Part shown: in pieces, positions 54,588 through 64,000 of the stretch
Layout: each line of letters opens with the position of its first letter
Position numbering within the stretch: the stretch's first letter is position 1
Source of the DNA: Tolypeutes matacus
Taxonomy: Eukaryota; Chordata; Mammalia; Cingulata; Chlamyphoridae
Length of the DNA: 64,000 nucleotides
Direction: 5' to 3'
Assembly: GCA_026826555.1 (NCBI GenBank)
Contig: JAKSZT010053883.1
Coordinates: 27,025,225-27,089,224, forward strand
Translations under genes and position numbers: made by a program
Notes under the pieces: model-generated
Seen by the model: the letters and a program-made list of their open reading frames with translations, nothing else
Told to the model about the DNA's origin: nothing
Database searches by the model: none

Positions 54588-55126
54588 TAAAATATACATA
54601 ACAAAAATCATTTCAACCATTTTTAAGTGTACAGTTCTGTGGCACTGAGTATATTGACAGCGTTGTGCAACCTTCACCACTATCTAGTTCCAAAACATTT
54701 TAATCCTCCCAAAGAGAAACTTGTACTCATTAAGCAGTAACTCCCCATTTACTCTTCCCCACAGCCTCTGGTAACCACTCTTCTGCTTTCTGTCTCTATG
54801 GCTTTGCTTATTCTAAGTATTTCATGTAAGAGAACTCATACAATATCTCTACCTTGTTTATGGCTTATATCACTCAACACGATGACTTTAAGGTTCACTC
54901 ATGTTGTAGCATGTATCTGCATTTCATTCCTTTTTATGGCTGAATAATATTCCATTGTATGGATATACCACAATTTAACCATTCATCTGTTGATGGCCAC
55001 ATGGGTTGCTTCCATCATTTGGCTGTTGTGAATATTGCTGCTATGGACATTGGTGTACGAGTATCTGTTTGAGTCCCTGCTTTTAATTCTTTTGGGTATA
55101 TAACTGTCACACCTGGGATTGCCAGG

Positions 55127-55759
55127 TGTGGCAGTTTGATATTATTTATGAATTCCAGAAAAGAGATATTATGTCTGTTCCTCTGAGTGTGACACCCTCT
55201 GATTGTATTAGATTCAGCTGAGATGTCTTTGATTAAATTATGTTAAGATTAGGGCTTTGATTTGACCATGTCATTAGGGCATGCAGGGTTGAGTCCCCAC
55301 CCCCTTGGTGGGCGGACACTCACACAGAAAAAGACATGGCAGAGGAAGAGAGACAGCTTATTAGACACAGAGAAGATACACAGAGGATCCTGTGGCCAGG
55401 GAAGAGAGATGAGCCTGATATTTTACAGCTGACGTTGTGAAGAGAACAGAGCGGCTGAGCCGGAAAGAAATGAATCTGGGAAGAGAGATGGGCCTTATGC
55501 CGCCTACAGCTGAGATTGGAAAAAGCTGGGCCCATGGAGTCTTAAGAGGAAAGAGGAAGGCTGAGCCCTCACAGACATCGCCCACCATCTTGCATCAACA
55601 CGTGGCGACAGACTTTGGGTGAAAAAGTACCTCTTATAGTACCTTAAGTTGGATTGTTGGGGCCTTCTAACTGTAAGCTTCTACCCTGAATAAATACCCT
55701 TTATAAAAGCCAACAGATTTCTGGTACTTTGTATAAGTACCCTTTCGCTGACTAATACA
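55127..55759 (+). mobile_element. Solo LTR in L1-D
   Basis: It starts 'tgtggcagtttgatatta' and ends 'gactaataca', with 'cctgaataaataccctttat' (AATAAA) before the end. The flanking five bases are ccagg/ccaca, an imperfect duplication. It is the same family as 7557-8123 but about 65 bases longer. Confidence 0.75.
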
Positions 55760-55885
55760 CCACATCATATGGTAATTCTATACTTAACTTTCTGAGGAAC
55801 TGCTAAACTTCTTGGTGGCTGCACCATTTTACATTCCCATCAGCAATGTACAGTGTTCCTATTTCTCTGCATCCTTGCCAAAACT

Positions 55886-55986
55886 TATTCTTTTCTTTTC
55901 TTTCCTTTCTTTCTTTTCTTTCTTTTCTTTCCTTTCTTTCCTTTCTCTCCTCTCCTCTCCTCTTCTCTTTTCTTTTCTTTTCTTTC
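55886..55986. repeat. Pure pyrimidine tract (CTTT)n/(CTCTC)n
   Basis: About 100 bases of C and T only, with partial mirror symmetry ('tttctttcctttct'). It is AAAG/GGAA-type on the other strand and could form a triplex. Confidence 0.92.
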
Positions 55987-57130
55987 GTGCAAGCCATCCT
56001 AGTGGGTGTGAAATAGTATCTCATTGTAGTTTTGATTTGCGTTTCTCTATTGGCCAGTGATGTTCAGCATCTTTTCATGTGCTTATTGGCCATTTGTATA
56101 TCCATCTTCTTTGGAGAAATTTTTATTAAATTCTTGGCCCATTTTTAAATTGAGTTGTTTGTCTATTTGTTGTTGAGTTGTAGGAGTTCATTATATATTC
56201 TGGATATTAAGCCTTTCTCAGACAAATTGCAGATATTTTCTCCTATTCATAGGATGTCTCTTTACTTTGTTGATAATGTCCTTTGATACACAAACCTTTC
56301 GGTTTTAAAGATGCCCAGTTTATTTTTTCTTTTCTTGGTCCATGCTTTTGTTGTAAAGTCTCAGAATCCATTTCCTAATGCAAGGTCCTGAAGATATGTT
56401 TTCTTATAAGAGTTTTATGGTTTTAACTCATATGTTTATGTTTCTGATCCATTTTGAGCTAATTTTTGTATGTGGTGAGAGGCTAGGGTCCAAATTCATT
56501 TTTTGTGTGTGGATTCACACTTGTCCCAGTACCATTTATTGAGAGATGATTCCTTCCCCATTGAATGGACTTGGTACCCATGTCGAAAATCAACTGGCCA
56601 TTGATGTGTGGGTTTATTTCTAGACTCTCAATTCATAGAATTGGTCTATGTATCTATCCTTATGCTATACCACTCTGTTTTAATTAACTGTAGCTTTGTA
56701 GTAAGTTTTGAAATCAGCAAGTGTGAGTCCTCTCTTTCAAGATTGTTTTGGCTATTCAGGCCCTTTTGCAATTCCATATGAATTTGAGGATTGGCTTTTC
56801 CATTTCTGTAGAAAAGGCTGCTGGTATTTTGATAAGGATTGCATTGAATTTGTAGATTGCTTTAGGTAATGTTGATATCTTAACATTATTAAGTCTTATA
56901 TTTCATGAACATGGAATGTCTTTCCCTTTATTTAGGTCTTTTTAAATTTCTTTCAGTCTTTCACTATTAAGTATGATGTTTGCTGTGGGTTTTTCATAAA
57001 TGCCCTTTATCGTATTGAGAAAGTTAACCTTCTTTTTGTAGTTTCTTGAGTGTGTTTATCATGAAAGGATGTTGGGTTTTGTCAATTCCCTTTTCTACAT
57101 CAATTTAGATGATTATGTGGTTTTCATCCT

Positions 57131-57475
57131 TCATTTCATTAAGGTAGTGTTTAACATTGATTTTATGTTGGATAGGCCTTGCATTCCTGGAATAAATCCT
57201 GCTTTGTCATTGTGTATAAGCCTTTTCATACACTGTTGGATTTGGTTTGCCAATATTTTGTTGAGGAACTTTGCATCTATATTCACAAGGGATATTGGTC
57301 TGTAATTTTCTTTTCTTGTTCTGTCTTTATCTGGCTTTGGTAGCTGGGTAATGCTGGCCTCATAGAATGAGTTAGGAAATATTCTCTCCTCTTCTGTTTT
57401 TTGGAACAGTTTGGCATGGATTGGTGTTAACTCTTTTTTAAATGTTTGGTAGAATTCAGCAGTGAAGCCATCCAT
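57131..57475 (-). pseudogene. L1-D ORF2 reverse-transcriptase fragment
   Basis: The longest intact piece of ORF2: '[20 protein letters not shown]', '[20 protein letters not shown]' and '[14 protein letters not shown]', the N-terminal half of the L1 reverse transcriptase. Other ORF2 parts in 56,100-59,700 are broken. Confidence 0.85.
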
Positions 57476-57791
57476 CCTGCCCTGAGCGTTTCTTTGTTGG
57501 GAGGTTTTTCATTACTGATTCAATTTCTTTTTATAGGTCTGTTGAGATTTTCTGTTTCTTCTTGAGTCAATTTAGGTAATTTATGTTTCTAGGAATTTGT
57601 CCATTTATCTAGGTTATCTAATTGTTCATATAGTCCCCTTTATTTCTGTAAGATAGGTAGTAATATCCCTATTCCATTTTAGTTATTTGTGTCCTCTTTA
57701 TTTTTTTCTTATCAGTCTGGCTAAAGGTTTGTTAATTTTATTGATTTAAAAAAAACCTTTTGGTTTAGTTGATTCTCTCTATTGTTTTTCT

Positions 57792-58765
57792 TTTTTTTTT
57801 AAAACAATGTATTAAGTATATCATTCATACATGAACATACATAAATTATAAGTGTTCAGTAAACATTGTGAACTTACAAAACAAACATGCATAACATCAT
57901 ACATGGCTCCCACACATCACCCCACCACAAATACTTTGCATTGTTGTGAAACATTTGTTAACAAATTATGAAAGAGCATCGTCAAAGTATTGCTACTAAA
58001 TGTAGTCCGTATCTTACTCCCCTATACATCTTTTTTTCCCAAGTATTTATTTATTTATTTATTTGCTTTGATCCATTTTTACCCTTCCCCCTGTTTTTGC
58101 TGTATTTTTGTCCATTCACTGGACAACTCTCTGTGTCCGTTTCCTGCCCTCTCTTCTCATCCCTCTCCACCTGTCTTCACTGCGACTTGCTCCTCGGAAC
58201 CTCCGATGTGGGAGAGAGGCGTCCTACCTCCTGCACCACCTTAGTTCCTAGTTTTTCGGCATGTCTCGTCTTGGCTCTTCCTTGTGTCACTCTCCTGTTA
58301 AGTAATCATCTTGCTGCGTGGCTTGACGGGGACTGGCGGTGCACCCGCATGTGGGGCTTGATGGCGCACCTGCACACGGGGCCTGGGGGGTTTACCCACT
58401 TGTGGGGCCTGACGGCGCACCCGCACACAGGGCCTGGCGGCCCGCACGCCTTCTATATTTTTCTTTTTTTAATTTTTACCAGGATCGAACCCAGGTCCCT
58501 CCATATGGGAGATGGACGCCCAACAATTTGAGCCACATCTGTCCTCCTGCTATATCTCTTAAGGTTGACCAAAGATACCTAGAGTTACAGTCATTTCCCA
58601 TACAGGATGGTCATATAATAAATCAGGCTTAGTTTATCACCAGCATTCTAAAAACCAGACCTAGGGAGAAAAACTTGGTCTGGGGACACATGCATGGTTT
58701 CTAATACAGCGAATGTTTAGCTTACCCTGATTATCACAAAATAAGGACAGCGAGAATATTTGCAT
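57792..58765 (-). mobile_element. Composite retroposed insertion in L1-D
   Basis: Exact 14-base duplication 'tctattgtttttct' at 57,778-57,791 and 58,766-58,779. On the minus strand the order is an unrecognised 215 bases (58,765-58,550), a DAS SINE (58,548-58,044), one copy of the unit seen at 13,746 and 15,146 (58,041-57,805), and an A tail. A single duplication encloses all parts, so the whole was inserted as one RNA copy. Confidence 0.75.
58044..58548 (-). mobile_element. DAS-type SINE with GC-rich tandem middle
   Basis: It has tRNA-like units at 58,480-58,545 and 58,185-58,250. Between them, 58,337-58,447 has about four copies of a 25-base unit ('ggcgcacctgcacacggggc' type). The left end is 'tttatttatttatttat'. 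It is part of the composite 57,792-58,765. Confidence 0.8.
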
Positions 58766-60399
58766 TCTATTGTTTTTCTATTCTCTATTTCACTTATCTC
58801 TGCCCTAACCTTTACTGTTCCCTTTGTTGTGCTGCCTTTGGACTTAGTTTTCTTTTCTTTCTAGTTCCTCTAAGTGTGGGGTTAGGTTATTGATTTATAA
58901 TTCTTCTTCTTTTTTTAATATAGGGATTTACAGCTTATATTTCCCTCTCAGCACTACTTTCAGTGCATCCTGTAAGTTTTGGTATGGTGTGTTTTCATTT
59001 TCATTTGTTTCTAAGTGTATTCTAATTTCCCTTGAGATTTCTCATTTGGCCAATTTGTTGCTAAAAAGTGTGTTGCTTAATTTCTACATATTTGTAAATC
59101 TACCAGTTTTCCTTTTTGTTGCTGATTTCTAGCTTCATTCCATTGTGGTCAGGGAAGATATTCTGTATGATTTCAGACTTTTAAAATTTGTTAAGACTAT
59201 TTGTGGCCTAACATATGTTTTCTCCTGGATAATGATTCATGTGCATTTGAGAAGAATGTATTCTTTTGTTGTTAGGTGCAATGTTTTAATATATGTCTAT
59301 TAGGTGTAATTGATTTATAGTATGTTTATAGTGTAGGTCCTCTCTTTCCTTATTGCTCTTCTGTCTAGATGTTCTACCCATTATTGAAAGTGATGCATAG
59401 CTATTACTGTAGAACTATCTATTTCTGCCTTCAATTTTGCCAATTTTTGCTTCATATATTTTGGGACTCTGTTAGGTGCTTATATTGCTTATATTGTTAT
59501 GATTGTTACAATCATTCTTGCTGAATGGAACCTTTTAACAATATATAATATCTTTCTTTGTCTCTTGTAACCTTTTTTTGCCTTACAGTCTATTTTGTTG
59601 ACAATGATGTCGCCACTCAGCTTTCTTTTGGTAACTTTTTGCATGGACTATCTTTTTCCATTCTTTTACTTTCAACTTCTTTGAGTTTTTGTATCTTAAT
59701 TGAGTCTCTTACTGACAGCATATATAGATGAATCATGCTTTTTCATCCAATCTGCCAATCTCTGCCTTTTAATAGGAGAGTTTTAACTTTATGTTTAATG
59801 TAATAAATGATAAGAAAGGATTTACTTGTGCCATATTAATTTGTTTCTGTATGTCTTGTGTGTTTTTGTTCCTCAGCTACTCCGTTGATGCCCTTTTTTG
59901 TATTTAATTTTTTTTTTGTAGTGTATCTTTTGACTTCCTTCTTTCCTTTTCTCTGCATTTTTTTGGTTATTTTCTTACGGGTTTCCTTTGTGATTATAAT
60001 TATCATCTTAAACTAATAAAAACCTTGTTTGGATAATATCAACTTAGTTTCAGTAGTAAACAGATGCTCTATACCTGTACATCTCTGTCCCTCCCACTTT
60101 ATAGTGGGATTAGCTCAGATTACATCTTTATGTATTGTAAGCTCCATTAAAATAGATTTTAATTATTACTTTTACAGATTTGTCTTTTAAGTCATATATA
60201 GAAAAAAAAGTTACAAACCAAAAGTACAGTAGTACAGGATTTTATATTTACCAATGTAGTTTCCTTTGCCACTATCCTTTATTTCTTTGAATGGCTTTGA
60301 GTTACTGTCTAGTATCCTTTTATTTCAGCAGGAAGGACTTCCTTTAGCAATTCCAGTAGGGCAGGTCTTCTGGTAATGAACTTCAGTTTTTATTTATCT

Positions 60400-61140
60400 G
60401 TAAATGTCTTAGTTTCTCCTTCATTCTTGAAGGATAGTTTTGCTGGACTTAGATTTCTTGGCTGACTGTTTTTTTCTTTAAGGACTTTAAATGTGTCATT
60501 CCACAGCTTTCTTGCCTCTGTGGTTTCTGATGAGAAAGTGGCTATTAATTCTTGAGGATTAACATGTCACAAGTCTCTTCTTTCTTGCTGCTTTCAAAAT
60601 TCTCTCTGTCTTTGTAGTTGACAATTCCATTGTAATTTTTCTTGATGTGCATCTCTTTGAGTTTTTCCTATTTTCGGTTCATTGAGCTTCTTGAATTTGT
60701 ATTCATGTCTTTTATTAGATTTGGGAGGGTTTCTGTCACTATTTCTTCAAATACTTTTTCTGCCCATTTCTCCCTTTTCCCAGTGATGTTGGTATGTTTG
60801 AGATTGTGCCACGGTCCCTCAGGTTCTTTTCATTTTTACTCATTCTTTCTTATTTCTGCTCCTCACACTGGATAATTTCAGTTGTTTTATCTTCAATTTT
60901 ACCAGTCATTTCTTCTGCCTGCTTATATCTGCTCTTTAATCCCTCTAGTGAGTTTTTCATTTCAGTTATTTTACTTTTCAGCTCCAGAATTTGTTTAGTT
61001 CCATTTTATAATTTCTATCTGTTTTATTCAGACAGTGTTTTCCTAAGTTCTTTTTGTTCTTTGTCCATGGTTTCCTTTAGCTCATTGACCATATTTAAGA
61101 CTGTTGATTTAACATCTTTGACTAATAGTACCAATGTATG
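60400..61140 (-). pseudogene. L1-D ORF1 remnant
   Basis: Plus-strand blocks 'gtggtttctgatgagaaagt' and 'cattccacagctttcttgcc' are the complement of the ORF1 RNA-binding region. 60,940-61,140 corresponds to the coiled-coil part. No continuous minus-strand frame survives. Confidence 0.65.
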
Positions 61141-61507
61141 AACTTCCTCAGGGATGCTTTCTGTCAAATTATTATTATTTTTCCTGAGAATGGGCCGTAA
61201 TTTCCTGTATCTGTGTGTATTTTATAATTTTTAAATTGAGAACTGTACATTCTGAATATTATGTTGTTGTAACTCTGGCACTCTAATTCTTCACGTCCTC
61301 TGGGATTGTTTTTTCCCTCTTGTTAAGGGGTTAAGCCACCACTTTGTGACTTTCCCATACTATTTTTGCTCCCAAATAGGGAAAGGAAAGAGGAAAAAAA
61401 AAAGGAAAAAGAGGTCTGTCTCTTCAAGACTCCTTTGCCACTTCTGACTGTGTGAAGCAATGGCTGACTACCGTGCTATATCTCTCAATGATCAAAAGCA
61501 GTGATCA

Positions 61508-61946
61508 GGGAAATGGATGTGGCTCAAACGATTAGGGCCCCGCCTACCATATAGGAGGTCCAAGTTTTGATTCCCGGGGCCTCTTGGTGAAAGGCGAGCC
61601 GGCTTGTGCAGCAAGCTGGCCTGAGCAGAGAGCTGGCCCATGTGGAGTGCTGGCCCATGCGGTGTGCTGGCCCACACAGGAGTGCTGGCCATGTGGAGAG
61701 CTGGCGCAGCAAGATGATGCAACAGAAAGAGACACAGAGGAGAGACAACAAGAAATGCAGCAGACCAGGGAGCTGAGGTGATTCAAGAGATTAAGCGCCT
61801 CTCTCCCACTCCAGAAGGTCCCAGGATTGGTTCCCGGTACTGCCTAAAGAGAAGACAAGCAGACATAGAACACAAAGAGCAGACAGCGAGCACAAAACAA
61901 CAAGGCTGGTGGGGTGGGATAAATAAATAAATCTTTACCAAAAAAA
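61508..61946 (+). mobile_element. DAS-type SINE, long form
   Basis: First tRNA-like unit ('ggatgtggctcaaacgatta'), then 61,600-61,715 with about six degenerate copies of a 'gtgctggcccatgcgg' unit. A second tRNA-like unit ('cccaggattggttcccggta') and an A tail follow. The duplication is 'aaaagcagtgatcag' (61,494-61,508) against 'aaaagcagtaatcgg' (61,947-61,961). Confidence 0.9.
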
Positions 61947-62348
61947 AAAGCAGTAATCGGAGCATATGCCCTCAGATTTTGGAGGACGAGGTCCTTATTG
62001 CCCCACCTAGCACCAGCAAGTCACTCCAGGGACTTTGGTTGCAGTCCCACAGATTCCTGCCATTCAGTTGGGCATGGGGGAATGGTAGTAACTGCACAGA
62101 TGGTGAAATTCACCAGTTTTTATCACAAGTCACTAGCCTCCTCATCCAGCTTTTCCTTAGTCTAGTTTTACTAGACTCCAGAGTTCTAAAATAGTTGATT
62201 CAGATATTTCCTCCCAGTTCAATATTTGTTTTGGTAGAGGGACTGATTCCTGGAGCTCCCTATTCTGCCATCTTACCACAATCTTCTCTCCTCATTAGGC
62301 TTTTGATATACCAGATTCACCATTTTAATAAAAGGCAGCAAAATTTTT

Positions 62349-62560
62349 TTTTTTTTTTAGGTACTTGGGGCTGGGGATTAAACCTGGGATCTCGTGTGGG
62401 AAGCGGGTGCTCAACTACTGAGCCACATTGGCTTCCCTGAGTTGGTTTTTTCATTTGTTTTGCTCATTGTTTTTTTGTTTTTCAGGAAGCACTGGGAGCC
62501 GAACCCGGAACCTCCCATGTGGGAGGTGGGCGCTCAACCGCTTGAGCCACATCTGGTCCC
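62349..62560 (-). mobile_element. Dimeric tRNA-type SINE with T-rich linker
   Basis: Two tRNA-like units with a 'ctgagttggttttttcattt' linker, as at 32,118. Weak duplication 'caaaattt'/'caaaactt' on the two sides. Confidence 0.83.
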
Positions 62561-62589
62561 AACAAAACTTTTAGTAGCCCTCCTATTTA

Positions 62590-62880
62590 TCAGATACGGG
62601 TTGGGCACTGTAGATACAGAAATGAATAAGGCACAGTACTGGCCCTAGTAGTACTTATAGTCTAGTGGGTCTATCAGATGTAGGAACAGGTAACTACAAT
62701 GGTGTGGGATAAGACCTTTGTTGGAGGTATGTGCCAACTGCTTTGGGAACTCATTTGGGGAGGTGATTCTTGGTGAGCATTGTGTGGGGATAAGGCATGA
62801 CAAGGGCATGTCAGGGAACTCTAAAAAGAGATGTTATCTGAACTGATAACTGAAAGATGAGCAGGAAGTTACCATATGGC
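62590..62880 (-). repeat. L2-type fragment
   Basis: 'ggttgggcactgtagataca', 'gaatgaataaggcacagtac' and 'cttatagtctagtgggtct' match the reverse-complement L2 end and the text beyond it. Confidence 0.65.
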
Positions 62881-62937
62881 CATGAATTGTGTTTCCAGCC
62901 ATTTCCCACATATGTGGAGGTCTTTAGGACAAGCTTT

Positions 62938-63488
62938 ATTTATTTATTGGCTTAAAGAGCAAGAATTTATTGGCTCACGGTTTTAAGAGTAGAAGAGATC
63001 TAAAACCAAGACACATCAAGGCTCTGCTTTCTCCCCAAAGACTGTAGCATTCTGGTGCTGGCACTCCTGGGGGTTCTTTGGGTTGTATCTCTGCCTCCTG
63101 GCACATGATGATATCCTCTCCTTTCTTGCTCCTGTAATTTCCAGGTCCTCTTTATAAGATCTCCCATAATTTGGATTAAGACCCACCCTCATTCAGTTGG
63201 GCCACACCCTTTTTTATTTTTATTTTTTATTTTAAGATACTTAGATTACATAAATGTTACATTAAAAATGTAGGGGATTCCCATATGCCCCATTCCTTAT
63301 CCCTCCCACACTTTCCCACATTAACAACATCCTTCATTGGTCTGGTACATTTGTTACAATGGATGAACATGTATTGGAGCATTGTCACTAAGTGTGGATT
63401 ATAGTTTACATTATAGTTTAAACTCTCTCCTGCACAATTTTGTAAGTTATGACAAGATATATAATGGCCTGTATCTGTCATTGCAACA
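62938..63488 (-). mobile_element. L1 3' end with apparent 3' transduction
   Basis: Exact 13-base duplication 'taggacaagcttt' at 62,925-62,937 and 63,489-63,501. On the minus strand the insert starts with an L1 3' UTR piece (63,488-63,211), runs into an A-rich stretch (63,240-63,211), then continues for about 270 unrelated bases. These end in two AATAAA signals and an AATAAATAAAT tail at 62,938. The extra part resembles the end of an old MaLR-like LTR, presumably from next to the source L1. Confidence 0.7.
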
Positions 63489-63501
63489 TAGGACAAGCTT
63501 T

Positions 63502-64000
63502 TAACTTTTCATCATCCTTGCTTTGTTTCCTGATAGTGCATTCAAATGGCCTAAAATGCAAAGTACCACCCTCCCTCCATTCTCAATTCATCTGTCATTC
63601 CCACTTGAAATCAACTGATAGCTTCCTTTGATTGGGCATTTTTTAAATGCTACCTAGATTTGTTGGGAATTACACAAGAGCTCATTTTGTTTTTTGATAG
63701 CCCAGCTTGGGTGTTGTCAGGGTCTTCATTGTGTAAAGGAGGCAGGCCCAGACATTCACTCAATAAGCATTTACTGAGAAGCTCCCTGTGTTTAGCACAC
63801 CATGTTTATTGCCAGGGAATGATAATAAGAGGAATAAGCTATATTCTTTGTCCTTGGTGAGGCTGTAATCAAACATGCATACACTTATCTCTATTTAATA
63901 TAGTGTAGACAGCTTAAGTGTCACAAGACAGAGATAAAGAGGAGACAGGAATTCCTTCTGGCCTCAACAGAAAGGTCATTTAATTAATTTATTTGACCTC
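63502..64000. other. Non-coding DNA with an L2-type tail fragment
   Basis: 'attcactcaataagcattta' at 63,753 and nearby text is a reverse-complement L2 end. The rest shows no gene. Confidence 0.45.

Larger units (their letters stand above)
54575..62283 (-). mobile_element. L1-D: full-span L1, minus strand, in probable intron 1
   Basis: The 3' UTR is at 54,575-56,100 ('caaccatttttaagtgtaca', 'gctgaataatattccattgt'). ORF2 is at about 56,100-59,700, ORF1 at about 60,400-61,140 and the 5' UTR at 61,200-62,283. The right end 'tattctgccatcttaccaca' is the L1 5' end, with a YY1-like CCATCTTA. Insertions are LTR 55,127-55,759, composite 57,792-58,765 and DAS 61,508-61,946. It is antisense to the probable host transcript. 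Confidence 0.87.

Overview
The window is mammalian nuclear DNA, most likely from a xenarthran (sloth, armadillo or anteater). The main clue is about a dozen tRNA-derived SINEs of the DAS type, a family known from Xenarthra. They carry an A box, a B box and an A-rich tail, and many have clear target-site duplications (TSDs). I cannot separate armadillo from sloth or anteater on sequence alone. There is no bacterial or viral gene content. Almost all open reading frames here are chance frames in repeats.

Layout: 1-7.5 kb is non-coding DNA with decayed MIR, L2 and MLT1 remnants. 7.5-24.2 kb is one minus-strand L1 (called L1-A here) split by LTRs, DAS SINEs, two retroelements built from repeated units, and a plus-strand L1 (L1-C, 16.86-23.57 kb). 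24.2-29.5 kb is older intergenic DNA. 29.5-39.36 kb is a second minus-strand L1 (L1-B) with its own nested LTRs and SINEs. 39.4-42.8 kb is a decayed ancient L1 with a 162-bp tandem repeat. The one clear protein-coding locus is a TLR12-type Toll-like receptor at 44,085-46,807. A CpG-rich promoter region lies at about 50.28-50.80 kb. The rest looks like the first intron of the gene it drives and holds a third minus-strand L1 (L1-D, 54.6-62.3 kb).

The receptor is complete from signal peptide to TIR domain but has one frameshift, between the last leucine-rich repeats and the cysteine-rich cap before the membrane segment. As given it encodes a 671-residue ectodomain with no anchor or TIR domain. 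TLR12 is known to be functional in mouse and a pseudogene in human, so this may be another lineage loss, although an assembly error is possible.

The CpG region has GC boxes, inverted CCAAT boxes, two ZNF143/SBS-like motifs and a plus-strand splice donor. From the remembered mouse and human gene order (PHC2 - TLR12 - ZSCAN20) it is probably the promoter and non-coding exon 1 of ZSCAN20, but no SCAN or zinc-finger exon lies in the window. The most unusual repeat structures are two insertions that look like 3' transductions (13.75-14.27 and 62.94-63.49 kb), a composite insertion at 57.79-58.77 kb, and a 53-bp near-identical sequence pair 2.1 kb apart in otherwise unrelated DNA.
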